A stretch of 64,000 bases of DNA from Mycolicibacterium cosmeticum. Its GTDB lineage: Bacteria > Actinomycetota > Actinomycetes > Mycobacteriales > Mycobacteriaceae. Within the stretch, counting starts at the first letter, position 1, and each line of letters opens with the position of its first letter. The notes beneath the pieces are model-generated. The model was not told the origin of the DNA. It did no database searches and worked only from the letters and a program-made list of their open reading frames with translations. Made by a program: the position numbers and the translations under genes. The stretch lies in the NCBI GenBank assembly GCA_016197365.1, contig JACPVS010000006.1, positions 124,001-188,000 of the forward strand, given 5' to 3'. Positions 8,847 through 18,282 of the stretch are shown piece after piece.

Positions 8847-8965
8847 GATGCTTCCTTTCGTATTCGCGGGCCCTGGTTGGTTCGCGTTACGACAGAGCAT
8901 CGGCTGCCGCTCTTGGAGGTTTCTTGGCGACGATCGGTGCGCGTCAGGTCGGCAGATCGGACACG

Positions 8966-9535
8966 TCAGGGACGAGGCTGCCGCGCGATCTGGCTGGCGT
9001 AATGCCGGTCGAGGAAACTCAGGATGACGAGTTCATGGGTCCGGGCGGCGGAGCGCAACAGTCGGATCGCGTTGAGGTGACTGAAGCTGTGCACCAGGTC
9101 TGGGAACTGCTGGGTCAGCAGACCGCGCAGGTCACGGTCCGCAAGCTCGCCGAGTAGCGGTGCGAGCGTCTCGGACCGTTGCCGAAACGCCCGGCGCCCA
9201 GGCTCGTACGGGTGATCTTGCGTGTCATCGAGCAACGCAGCGATCTCTGCGCGTTCGCTGCGCCAGCGTGCTCCGATTCCGGTGTCGAGGCCGCGCGCGC
9301 CCGGATACTCGATTCGGTAGCCGGCGGCCCCGTCCCTTACCCAGTCCCGGCGCTGCTGCATGTCGAGGCCGGCGTCTGCCAGCAGGCGGTCGGTCGCGTA
9401 CACGCAGAGCCTCCAGCGTGCGTCGGCCAGCTCTTCGCCGTCGAGCATGCCCAATACCTCGAGCACGGCGTCGCTGTCGGCGGCATGGATCTGTTCAGCG
9501 ATCTCGATGCCTTCGTCGCCACCGTAGCGTTCCAG
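8966..9535 (-). pseudogene. 3' remainder of the LanB-type dehydratase beyond an in-frame amber codon
   Basis: Continuous in frame with the dehydratase upstream and separated from it only by TAG at 9536-9538. It begins LERYGGDEGIEIAEQIHAAD, the mid-part of the SpaB_C / thiopeptide-type elimination domain, and ends at 8966. The segment includes HSFSHLNAIRLL near its end, where this domain family carries its conserved C-terminal His. The first possible internal start is a GTG at 9466, which would give only a domain fragment. If TAG replaced a Glu or Gln codon, the intact enzyme would have about 1,023 residues, the usual length of full LanB proteins. Confidence 0.75.
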
Positions 9536-12037
9536 CTAGCGGTGATAGGTGTCCAACGCAACCGTCGACACCGTCCCGTCGGCGAGGTACGGGGCCATGG
9601 CAATCGTGAGAGCGGGCAACGCGTGGTCGTGCAGAGCTGCTGGATCTCCATGTAGCCGTATCCGCAGATGATGCTCGGGATCGTTGTAGCGCAGGAAAAA
9701 CCAATGGTCTACCACCCCGGCGCTGCGCAGCCCGGCGATCACCGGTGCGACGGCGTCGATGAGGATTCGGTCGGCGGAAGCCGTGCCGGTGTATGCCTTG
9801 AAATAAAGCCACTGGCTACCCGGCGCAAAGGCACGCTGCACCTCGGGCACGCGCCGGTGCGGGGACTCCGGTACGGGTTCGGTGCGGCAGATGAAGGGCA
9901 CGATGAGCTCTTGGGCGAAGCGGCCCTGCGGCCCGGTGGCGACACCGTCGGCCAGGACTTCCTCCACGAGGGCTCCGGTGCGTCCGCGTAACACCTTGGC
10001 GGCAGCCGCAACCAGCGCGGGGCTGGCGGTATCGACGTAGAGCCGGTTGTCACCGTCGGTGATCAGCACCTCGTTGGGCAGGCCGCGGTCGCGGACGAGC
10101 GCCGCCCAGCCTTCGGCCGCTTCGGATCCGGTGACGCTACTCAATTCGGCCGCCGAAAGCCGCCAGCGTGCCCGGGCCAGGACCAGCCGATCTGAAGTGA
10201 CGCGCGGCAACGTCGGCGCACCCGCCAACGCACCCCAGTCCCACGCGAGCCCGCCTGCCACTCCGGCCCGTTGCAATGCCGCGAGGAAGCGGTATACGCC
10301 AAAGCCGCGCCACGCCGGGTTGTGCGCGGTGGTCAGGCGCGGCCGGACCTCCGCGTCCAGCCGGGGGCTGTACAGGACGAGGCGATGGCCGTCCAAGCGC
10401 AGCGTCAGTTCGTCGACGCTGAGTTGATGCTCCTCCGATGCGCCCGAACGGCCCAGCAGGACGAGCTCGTAGGCGCGTAATACCGGCCGCGCCAGGATAT
10501 TTCCGATACGTCCCTCCGGTAAGTGGACGAGCTCCGCGAACACGACCCCAGGAGCGTGGGCCTCCTCGGCGCGCAGGTGGGCGCGAACGGCGTCGTGCAG
10601 ACCGGGATCACCGTGACAGAACCGCCCGAGAAGCTCAGCACCTGACGGCCCGGTGACGGCGTGTACCTCGATGCCGTTGTCCAGCATGGTGGCGAAGACG
10701 GCCAGCGCATCGGGCAGCGGCAACGGCGTACCCGTCGTCAGCCGCGCCACGGTATCGGCATCGAGCTCGACTCGGTCGGCGCCGCTGTCGCGGGCACGCA
10801 ACACCAAATCGAGCAGAGTCGCGTCACGCACGGTGAAGGTCGAATTCCCCGCCACCCCACCGAGATCGAGACCGGCCAGTAGCGGCGACTCATCGGCCGC
10901 CGGATGCGTCGACCGGTCGAACCCGATGCCCATCTCCTCGTCCAGCGCTTCCATCAGAGGGACCTCACGGTCCTCGTACCGGGCCCCGAACTCCTCCTTG
11001 AAACGGGTCAGCGCCGGATCCTCGGCCCCGTGGGACAGCCGGTGCAGAAGCTCCACCGCTTCGGCGAGCTGCGCGACGTCATCGCGCCCGAGGGTCAGTC
11101 CGAACCCTGCGCGATGTAAGTCGACCTGGATCAGCCTGGCGTCGTCGTCGCCGCCGGCCAGGCCGAGCAGCGTCTCCGCGACCGAATCGTATGCCTGCGG
11201 CGGATTGCCGAGCCCGGCGGCGTCCAGCCGTGCGAGCTCACCGGACACCCGTCCCAGTGCCTCCGACGGTGCGGTCAACCCCTGACCGCTCAAGGCTGAC
11301 AGTACGTGCGCCAACGGTTCTGGGCCCGTCACGGCCGGCTCCGCCACTGGGGTCAGCACCTTGGCGTCGACCAGCGCGTCGACGTATTCGCGTGCCTCGT
11401 CCGCCGCAACGTCGGCGTGGGCGGCGACGGCCTCGACTATCTCCGCCACCACGCATCCGCCCGACGCGGCATCCAACGCGACGCGCAGCGGGGAGTCGTC
11501 CTCGATGACGACCAGGTGGTGGCTGCGACGGCCCTCGCGCACGCGGCTCTCGATCAACCGCATCGCGCCTGCCACGTGGTAGCGGCTGGAGTTGGGCTCG
11601 ACGACCATCGCCGACCGGGTCGACGGGTCCGCAAGCAGTCGTTCGACGAGCGACGCCAGCACCTCGGTGTCAGGCCTGCTGTGCCGAGTGGTGCCCTCCG
11701 GGCCGTCGACCAGCAGGGCGGTCGCGTCGCCAAGCGATCCCAGAGCGCAACCTGCGAACAACCCGAAAGGTGTGGCACGGGTACACATTCGGACCAGATA
11801 GGCGGTCACAGAGGCGGCCACCCGGGCATCCGGGTCTCCGCCGGCCAAGCGGCGCACCAATCCCGGCGATGCAAGATGCAGTGCCTCGCGAATCTCTGGC
11901 CGGGCGGCCAGGCTGCGCCAGTAGGCGGGATCGGTGCGCAGTCGATCGAGCTCCTCCAGCGGCAACAAGGGAGCCCGCATCACGAAGAAGCCGCTCGCCA
12001 TCAATGAGGCGGCAACGCCCGCATCCCGACCGCGCAC
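9536..12037 (-). CDS. LanB-type lantibiotic dehydratase, truncated by amber stop
   Basis: An 833-residue product covering the whole glutamylation (Lant_dehydr_N) region and the first part of the SpaB_C elimination domain (GSQWLYFKAYTG, then WFFLRYNDPEHHLRIRLHG). LanB enzymes use glutamyl-tRNA to activate Ser/Thr in a precursor and then eliminate glutamate to give dehydroalanine or dehydrobutyrine. Translation stops after DTYHR at TAG 9536-9538, although family sequence continues in frame for 190 codons. As written, glutamylation could persist but elimination should fail. The start is GTG 12037 behind an AAGGGGA site, 14 bases after the exporter gene; an ATG at 12001 is an alternative. No LanC or LanD gene is nearby. 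Confidence 0.85.
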   Translation of the reverse strand: MRGRDAGVAASLMASGFFVMRAPLLPLEELDRLRTDPAYWRSLAARPEIREALHLASPGLVRRLAGGDPDARVAASVTAYLVRMCTRATPFGLFAGCALGSLGDATALLVDGPEGTTRHSRPDTEVLASLVERLLADPSTRSAMVVEPNSSRYHVAGAMRLIESRVREGRRSHHLVVIEDDSPLRVALDAASGGCVVAEIVEAVAAHADVAADEAREYVDALVDAKVLTPVAEPAVTGPEPLAHVLSALSGQGLTAPSEALGRVSGELARLDAAGLGNPPQAYDSVAETLLGLAGGDDDARLIQVDLHRAGFGLTLGRDDVAQLAEAVELLHRLSHGAEDPALTRFKEEFGARYEDREVPLMEALDEEMGIGFDRSTHPAADESPLLAGLDLGGVAGNSTFTVRDATLLDLVLRARDSGADRVELDADTVARLTTGTPLPLPDALAVFATMLDNGIEVHAVTGPSGAELLGRFCHGDPGLHDAVRAHLRAEEAHAPGVVFAELVHLPEGRIGNILARPVLRAYELVLLGRSGASEEHQLSVDELTLRLDGHRLVLYSPRLDAEVRPRLTTAHNPAWRGFGVYRFLAALQRAGVAGGLAWDWGALAGAPTLPRVTSDRLVLARARWRLSAAELSSVTGSEAAEGWAALVRDRGLPNEVLITDGDNRLYVDTASPALVAAAAKVLRGRTGALVEEVLADGVATGPQGRFAQELIVPFICRTEPVPESPHRRVPEVQRAFAPGSQWLYFKAYTGTASADRILIDAVAPVIAGLRSAGVVDHWFFLRYNDPEHHLRIRLHGDPAALHDHALPALTIAMAPYLADGTVSTVALDTYHR

Positions 12038-12051
12038 CCCAATCCCCTTTT

Positions 12052-14208
12052 CTAACTAGGATTTTCGCTGACGAGTTGCCCGGATACCAATCGGGCGTAG
12101 TGACCACCCGCGGCCAACAGATCACGATGGCCGCCGGCCTCGACCACCCGGCCCGCCTCCATGACGACGATGTGGTCGGCGTCGATCACGGTGGCCAGCC
12201 GGTGTGCGATCACGATGACCGTGCATCCGAGGCCGGCGATGTTGGCGTGCACCTGGGCCTCCGTCACGGTGTCCAGACTGCTGGTGGCCTCGTCGAGTAA
12301 CAGGATCCGCGGCGACGGCGCGAGCGCGCGGGCCAGTGCCAGTCGCTGGCGCTGGCCACCCGACAGGGACGCACCCGCATCCACCAGCGGTGTGTCCCAG
12401 CCCATCGGCATCGCGCGGATGTCCTCGGCGACACCGGCCAATTCGGCAGCGGTCTCGAGCCGCGCCAGTGGCAGGTCGGGGTGGCCGAGCACGAGGTTGT
12501 CACGCACCGACAGCCCGAAGATGTACGGGTTCTGGGTGACCACGCCGATCTGGGAGCGCACGCTGCGCGGGTACAGGGTGGCGAGGTCGATGTCGTCGAG
12601 CAGGACACGACCGTCCGACGGCGGGTAGAGCCCCAACAACAACCGACCCATGGTCGACTTGCCCGACCCCGAACGCCCGACGATCGCCACCAACTGTCCG
12701 GGCCGCACGTCGAGGTCCGCGCCGTCGACAGCAGGCGGACCGTGTGGCTGATAGCGGAAGGTGAGGCCTTCGGCACGGACCGCCCCGGTGAGTCGGGGCG
12801 CGTGTTGCAGGTCGCGTCCTTCGGTCTCCGTCGGCGTGTTGTTGACGTCTTCTATTCGAGCCAGATAGCTGCCGAGCAGCTGGACCTGCAGGGCGGTGCC
12901 GACCAGGACGGAGAGCGGTTCCAGGAAGGCGCCGCCCAGTGCCGCCAACGCCAACATCGTGCCGAGGGAGAGCTGCCCGGTGCCCACCAAATGGGCGCCG
13001 ACGAGAAGCACGGCGATCGGCGACAATAGGGCCAGCCCATGGATCGCGGTCTCCACGGCAGCCGAGAGCCGCCCACGGCGCAGCGAGACGTTCATCTCGG
13101 CGATGAACAGGTTGGTCCAGTGCGTCACTGCCCGCCGCTCGGCGCCTGCGGTCTTCAACGTCTCCATCGCCGAGAACATCTCGTAGGCGTACGACTGCGA
13201 TTTGGCTTCCGTCGCCAGTGCCTCGCCCATCAGATTCTGGTTGCGCCGACGCGCCGACAGCAGCACCGCGACCTGAGCCACCCCCAGCGCGGCGACCAAG
13301 GCCGCCAGCGTCGGCGACAGGGCGATGATCACGATCAGGTAGAAGGTGGCCAGAGTGCCGTCGAGCAGTGCGGCGATGGTGCCGGTGGTCAGGATCTCGC
13401 GGACCGTGGCGTTGCTGCGCAGGCGCATCATCAGATCGCCGGACGACCGCTTCAAGAAGTAGCCGTACGGCAGATCAACCAGATGCTCCAGGAAGTCCAG
13501 CGTCATGGAGACGTCCAGACGACTGCGCAGCCGGAGCAGCAGATGAGACCGCAGGAAGGTCGCGATCACCGAATAGCCGATCAACGCCGCCATTACCGCG
13601 GCCATGACCTTCAACAGGTGCCCGTCTCCTGCGGGCGCGATCCTGTCGACGACAACACCGGTCAGCACCGGCACTGCCAGCGCCATCAATCGCACCACCA
13701 CCGAGGTCGCCAGCACCTTGCCGAGGCCACTCGAACGGGTCAGCAACCGTCGGGCATGGTGCAACGCTCCCAACGCGGCTTGTCCGCCCGGCTCGAACGC
13801 CTCGGCGGGCTCCAGCAGGATGGCGACACCGCTGTACAGGTCGTTGACGGCTTCCCAGCTGAGCCGATAGCGTCCGGCGGCAGGATCGACAACGGTGACG
13901 CCGCGCCGTGATGTCGACTCCAGGACAACGAAATGCGCTTCGCCCCAATGCAATACGGTACCGCTTGGGAGCACGCCCAGATCATCGAGCTCGGTGGCCA
14001 CGCCGCGGGCGCGCAACCCGAAGGTGGTGGCGGCCTCGGCGATGCGCAGCGCATCGGTGCCGTCGCGCCCAGTCCCGGTGGCGGCATGTAACTCGGCCAG
14101 CGGCACATGCCTGCCGTGGTAGGCCAGCGCCATCGCGAGCGCGGCGGCACCGCAGTCGGCCATCTCGGCCTGCGCGATATAGGGAATCGCCCGCCGGCGG
14201 AACCTCAC
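12052..14208 (-). CDS. C39-peptidase-containing ABC transporter (LanT/PCAT type)
   Basis: A 718-residue bacteriocin-type exporter. The N-terminal C39 cysteine peptidase has Gln13 and Cys19 (IAQAEMADCGAAAL), His92 (GEAHFVVLE) and Asp108 (VTVVDPA). A six-helix ABC membrane domain (about 160-450) and an ATPase with Walker A GRSGSGKS (511-518), LSGGQ (615-619) and ILLLDEAT follow. Such proteins cut leaders after Gly-Gly while exporting the core, which matches the leader of the precursor gene at 8592-8846. The GTG start at 14208 overlaps the stop of the upstream accessory gene (GTGA), indicating translational coupling. All catalytic residues are intact. Confidence 0.93.
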   Translation of the reverse strand: MRFRRRAIPYIAQAEMADCGAAALAMALAYHGRHVPLAELHAATGTGRDGTDALRIAEAATTFGLRARGVATELDDLGVLPSGTVLHWGEAHFVVLESTSRRGVTVVDPAAGRYRLSWEAVNDLYSGVAILLEPAEAFEPGGQAALGALHHARRLLTRSSGLGKVLATSVVVRLMALAVPVLTGVVVDRIAPAGDGHLLKVMAAVMAALIGYSVIATFLRSHLLLRLRSRLDVSMTLDFLEHLVDLPYGYFLKRSSGDLMMRLRSNATVREILTTGTIAALLDGTLATFYLIVIIALSPTLAALVAALGVAQVAVLLSARRRNQNLMGEALATEAKSQSYAYEMFSAMETLKTAGAERRAVTHWTNLFIAEMNVSLRRGRLSAAVETAIHGLALLSPIAVLLVGAHLVGTGQLSLGTMLALAALGGAFLEPLSVLVGTALQVQLLGSYLARIEDVNNTPTETEGRDLQHAPRLTGAVRAEGLTFRYQPHGPPAVDGADLDVRPGQLVAIVGRSGSGKSTMGRLLLGLYPPSDGRVLLDDIDLATLYPRSVRSQIGVVTQNPYIFGLSVRDNLVLGHPDLPLARLETAAELAGVAEDIRAMPMGWDTPLVDAGASLSGGQRQRLALARALAPSPRILLLDEATSSLDTVTEAQVHANIAGLGCTVIVIAHRLATVIDADHIVVMEAGRVVEAGGHRDLLAAGGHYARLVSGQLVSENPS

Positions 14209-14645
14209 CAGAGTCTCGGCAACAACAGCGAGATCAACCGTTGCCGCCCCGCCGGCACCAACAGCTTGCCTGCCGACGCCGGACCGGGATGCGTGAGTTC
14301 GGCCGTCACCTCGGTGGGGCCGGCGCCGACCACGACGGCGTCGAAGGTGGTGCCGGATGCATCCCGGAACTGCACCGGTGCACCCACCGTGGGTACGGGC
14401 GCGTCAGCGACCACTGCGCTCACCGACGTGCCCTGCGTCACCGCGGGCAGGGCGACGGTGCGTGCGGTCGTCATCGTGGCGGCGGCCACCGCGCCTGCGG
14501 CCAGCAGGATTGCCAGCGCGACGAGCCCGACGTTGATCCATCGCGGCTGCCTGATCAACTCGCCGGGACGCGCACCTTCGGACTTGCGGTCGCGCCAGCG
14601 CTCGCGAAAGACCGACTCGTAACGCACCGCATCGTCATCGGTCAC
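14205..14645 (-). CDS. Small single-pass membrane accessory (HlyD-like) of the RiPP exporter
   Basis: 146 residues from GTG 14645, which has a very strong GGAGGGGG ribosome-binding site. It has a charged cytoplasmic N-terminus (about 1-35), one membrane helix (INVGLVALAILLAAGAVAAA) and an exported beta-rich domain of about 85 residues. The topology resembles the start of HlyD-family adaptors of bacteriocin exporters, but it lacks the long coiled coil and is far shorter than usual (about 400 residues). It is the first gene of the exporter/dehydratase/precursor operon and overlaps the exporter start by 4 bases. The HlyD-like call is an inference from context and topology. Confidence 0.65.
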   Translation of the reverse strand: MTDDDAVRYESVFRERWRDRKSEGARPGELIRQPRWINVGLVALAILLAAGAVAAATMTTARTVALPAVTQGTSVSAVVADAPVPTVGAPVQFRDASGTTFDAVVVGAGPTEVTAELTHPGPASAGKLLVPAGRQRLISLLLPRLW

Positions 14646-14843
14646 ACGACCCCCTCCGCCACGAATATTGTGGCCGCTGACGTCGAGGGGCGCATCCGGA
14701 TCAGCAATTGCGAAAGTCATGTCACGCGGGCGAACACAACCTCGGCATCGGGACACGGTTCGGCGGAGGCGGGGATGCTATCTGCGGTGTTCGCCGGACA
14801 GCCCGGTGCGATGAGGCCCCTACCACCTCTCGGAGCGCACCCG

Positions 14844-17800
14844 CTAATCGGCCGACGTCTGATCCCTCCGTGAGGCTGCCTGCACGAGTTGAACGCGCGA
14901 GTTGATCCCCAGTTTCGTGTAGACGTGGGAAAGGTGGGCCTGCACAGTGCGCGGCGAGACGAACAGCCGGGCCGCAGCGTCCTTGTTTCCGAGCCCTTCA
15001 CACACGAGGCTTACGACGTCCTGCTCGGCCGGCGTGAGTGACTCCCATCCGCTGTCAGGCCGCTTGCGTTCGCCGCGGCCCCGCCGGGCGTAGGCGATCG
15101 CCTCATCGGTGGACAACTGTGCGCCCTCTGTCCACGCATTGTCGAAGTCGTTCTGCTCCAATGCCTCTCGTAGTGAGGCCACCGAATCGTCGTATGCGGA
15201 TTGAAAGACCTGCAGGCGCACCTCGCCGGCTCGTTGACGGATACCGTCGGCCGCCCCGAGCAGCCGAGCGCTTTCCTGATGGTTGCCCGCTTCGAGGGCA
15301 ACGACCGCCAGACATTCGAGAGTGTCCGGAATCTCAAGCCGTGCATCGACTTCCGCCGCGGCGATCAGCGAGGCGTGGGCGTCACGTTCGGCTTGCTGCG
15401 TATCGCCCTGCGCGATCGCGACCCTGGCCCGCATCGTCAGCGCGACCGCTCGGTGCCAGCCCATCGTGGCAGTGACGGCGTCGTCGGCCCTGTGTCGTGC
15501 CACGACGAGATCGCCTCGCGCCAGCGCGATGGCCGCCCTGCGCCACAAGTCGACTTTTGCCAAGGAGAGCTCGTGGCTGGCGTCCACCACGGAATCCTCG
15601 TCGATACTGTGTGCAGTGTCCACGTCGCCGGCTGCAAGAGCGATGTATCCGTCGAGTATCACGACGGTGCTCTCGTACGCGCTGGCGCCTGCGGCATCGC
15701 GGATGCCGTCGGCGCACTTGCGCGCCGCGTCAATGTCACCTAAATGGCATAGAGCCTGCCCAGAGTTGAAGAGCCCTGCGTGGACCCAGGTCGTGTCGCG
15801 ATCGCGAACGGCATCGGCGGCCACTGCCTGGAGTTGTGTGACAGCGGACATCAGATCTCCGCTGACCATCTCCGCCCACCCGATGGCCCATCGGGCGGCG
15901 CGCGAGATGAATCGGTCACCCACCTCATCGGCGATTTCGCGTGCTTCTTTTGCTGCGATGCGACCTGCGCGGGGGTTGCCTCCGAAGTGGGCAGTCTGCC
16001 CGTACCAAGCCAAGGCTTGTGACAACATCGACCGATCGCCGATGGTGCGTGCCATTTCGATCGCCTCTTCGGCGTACGGACGGGCGATGTCCGGGCTATA
16101 GGCGGCGCTGCTGGCGCACGCGTTCAGGGCTCGAGCCGTCAACGCGGGATCGCCGATTTCACGTGCGATCTCGAGCGCCCTGCGCGCGTCGTCGAGCTGA
16201 TTCGTGCCGCCCAGTTGCCCATTGAGCATCGCCCTGTCCGCGAGCGCTCTCGCAAGAGTTGCGGGTTCGATGGATTCCTGCGGGGCATCCGCCAACGTCG
16301 AGTCGAACCACGCCAGCCCTTCCCGGAGCCTTCCTCGGGCCACCCAGAGCGGCCACAGCGTCGACGTGAACGCGAGCGCGTTCTCCACGTCGCCGGTGTC
16401 ACGACTCCACGCGAAGGCAGCCCGTAAATTATCGATCGCGCCCTCTGCCGCTGTCACGCGCCACCGCGCCGGGTCGCCGAGTGCGTGCATGGTGGCCGCC
16501 CTGTCGGTGTAATAGGCGCGGTGTCGTCCGCGGACGGCCGCAGCCTCGCCGGAGTCGCTCAACTTCTCCTGGGCGTACTGGCGCACCGTTTCCAGCATGC
16601 GGTACCGGGTACGCCCGCGGACGTCGTCGGCGACCACGAGCGACTTGTCTATCAGCAAGGTCAGTTGATCGAGGACTTGATGCGGTTGGATGCCATCGCT
16701 GGACAGCACCGAGCGCGCCGCGTCGAGATCGAAACCGCCCATGAACGCCGCCAATCGGCGGAATAGCGTCCGTTCGCCGTCCGACAGGAGCGCGTGCGAC
16801 CAGTCGACCGAGGCGCGCAGCGTCTGTTGGCGTCGCACTGCGGTGCGCGCTCCGCCCGTCAGCAGCATGAAGTGATCCCGCAGGCCATCCAGGATCTCGG
16901 TCAGAGTCAAGGCGCGCACCCTCGCGGCGGCAAGTTCGATAGCGAGCGGCATGCCGTCGAGTCGACGGCAGATCTCTGCCACCGTGGCCACATTGCTCTC
17001 GGTAATGCCGAAATCCGGCCGGGCGAAGCGCGCCCGGTCGGCGAACAACTCGACGGCTTCGTCGGAGAACGGCAGCGACGGCACTCGCCAGGTCACCTCG
17101 CCAGGCACGGAAATCGGCTCCCGGCTGGTGGCCAACAGCGTCAGCATCGCGCAGCGGCTCAGGAGCGTGCTGACTAGTTCGGCGGCCGCATCGAGAAGGT
17201 GTTCGCAGTTGTCGAGAACGATCAAAATGTGTCGATCTGCGACGAACCTCGTCAGAGTGTCCATCGTCGGTCGCCCGGGCTGGTCTGACAGGCCCAGCGC
17301 GCGGAGCACCGTTATCGGCATCACACCCGGGTCGGTAATCGGAGCCAGATCGACATACCACGACCCGTCGCTGAACTCCGAAGCCGATTGGATGGCGAGC
17401 TGGATCGCCAGCCGTGTCTTTCCGATACCACCCGCACCGATGAGAGTAACCAGGCGGCCATCAGTGAGAAGCCTTCTCACTTCGGTCGTTTCGGCCGAAC
17501 GTCCGACGAAGGTGGTCAGCTGAGCCGGAAAATTGGGTGTTACAACATTTTTCGACGTGCGAAGCGGAGGGTACTCGTTGTATAGGTCGGGATGGCACAA
17601 CTGCATCACGCGTTCGGGTCGTGGCAGGTCTCGCAGCGGGTGCGATCCGAGGTCGGTCAGCGACGCGCCCTCTGGTAGGCGATCGATGATGAGATCGCCT
17701 GTCGTACCCGATAACACCGTCTGACCGCCGTGGGCCAGATCCCGCAGCCGCGCGGTCCTGTTGATCGTGGGGCCGACGTAGTTGCCCTCATCGCGCAACT

Positions 17801-18098
17801 GCACCTCGCCGGTGTGCACGCCGATCCGGAGCCGGATGGGGGCCAGCGGTTCGCGTTGCAACTGCAGGGCGCATGCCACGGCGTCGCTGGCGCGGGAGAA
17901 GGCAATGACAAAACTGTCCCCCTCGCCCTGTTCGACGGGGCGCACCCCATGATGGGCGGCCGTTGCCAAAGGCACAGCCTCATCGAGGCGCGCGACCGCG
18001 GCAGTCATTTCGTCGCGCTGGGTCTCCCAGAGGCGAGTGGACCCCTCGACGTCGGCGAGCAGCAAGGTCACCGTTCCGCTGGGCAGAAGCTCGCTCAT
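14844..18098 (-). CDS. Class III cyclase / NB-ARC ATPase / TPR / LuxR transcriptional regulator (Rv0386-like)
   Basis: 1,084 residues from ATG 18098 (GGAG ten bases upstream). It contains a cyclase domain (1-165), an NB-ARC-type ATPase (P-loop LIGAGGIGKTRLA near 220, LIVLDNCEHLL), TPR-like repeats and a C-terminal LuxR HTH (LTPAEQDVVSLVCEGLGNKD, then SPRTVQAHLSHVYTKLG). The metal sites are Asp16 (LLLADVEGS) and Asp61 (EQGEGDSF). The substrate-selecting pair is Gln57/Asn106 instead of Lys/Asp, as reported for M. tuberculosis Rv0386, and the shared numbering supports this start; an ATG at 18128 is an alternative. Asn113 and Arg117 are present. It lies about 200 bp upstream of the RiPP operon on the same strand, so it may control it. 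It is divergent from the P450 gene. Confidence 0.92.
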   Translation of the reverse strand: MSELLPSGTVTLLLADVEGSTRLWETQRDEMTAAVARLDEAVPLATAAHHGVRPVEQGEGDSFVIAFSRASDAVACALQLQREPLAPIRLRIGVHTGEVQLRDEGNYVGPTINRTARLRDLAHGGQTVLSGTTGDLIIDRLPEGASLTDLGSHPLRDLPRPERVMQLCHPDLYNEYPPLRTSKNVVTPNFPAQLTTFVGRSAETTEVRRLLTDGRLVTLIGAGGIGKTRLAIQLAIQSASEFSDGSWYVDLAPITDPGVMPITVLRALGLSDQPGRPTMDTLTRFVADRHILIVLDNCEHLLDAAAELVSTLLSRCAMLTLLATSREPISVPGEVTWRVPSLPFSDEAVELFADRARFARPDFGITESNVATVAEICRRLDGMPLAIELAAARVRALTLTEILDGLRDHFMLLTGGARTAVRRQQTLRASVDWSHALLSDGERTLFRRLAAFMGGFDLDAARSVLSSDGIQPHQVLDQLTLLIDKSLVVADDVRGRTRYRMLETVRQYAQEKLSDSGEAAAVRGRHRAYYTDRAATMHALGDPARWRVTAAEGAIDNLRAAFAWSRDTGDVENALAFTSTLWPLWVARGRLREGLAWFDSTLADAPQESIEPATLARALADRAMLNGQLGGTNQLDDARRALEIAREIGDPALTARALNACASSAAYSPDIARPYAEEAIEMARTIGDRSMLSQALAWYGQTAHFGGNPRAGRIAAKEAREIADEVGDRFISRAARWAIGWAEMVSGDLMSAVTQLQAVAADAVRDRDTTWVHAGLFNSGQALCHLGDIDAARKCADGIRDAAGASAYESTVVILDGYIALAAGDVDTAHSIDEDSVVDASHELSLAKVDLWRRAAIALARGDLVVARHRADDAVTATMGWHRAVALTMRARVAIAQGDTQQAERDAHASLIAAAEVDARLEIPDTLECLAVVALEAGNHQESARLLGAADGIRQRAGEVRLQVFQSAYDDSVASLREALEQNDFDNAWTEGAQLSTDEAIAYARRGRGERKRPDSGWESLTPAEQDVVSLVCEGLGNKDAAARLFVSPRTVQAHLSHVYTKLGINSRVQLVQAASRRDQTSAD

Positions 18099-18282
18099 GC
18101 CTACGTCGCTCCACTTCGTCTCGCTCATGCTAACCAGCCTGCGGTGATGCAGGTTCGAGATCATCCGCCAAATGACCAACAGCGTCGATGCGTGGGCCTA
18201 GCCGCGATCTAGGTAGTTCGGCCGATGGTCTGGCGCCGACGCCACTGGATAGTAGGTCTCGACCCGACCGCAGGAGGCCATG

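Noticed and set aside
8592..8900. Calling the RiPP product a lanthipeptide
   Set aside because: The core has no Cys and no LanC is present. The only Cys in the longer reading frame lies upstream of the strong ribosome-binding site and is not part of the peptide.
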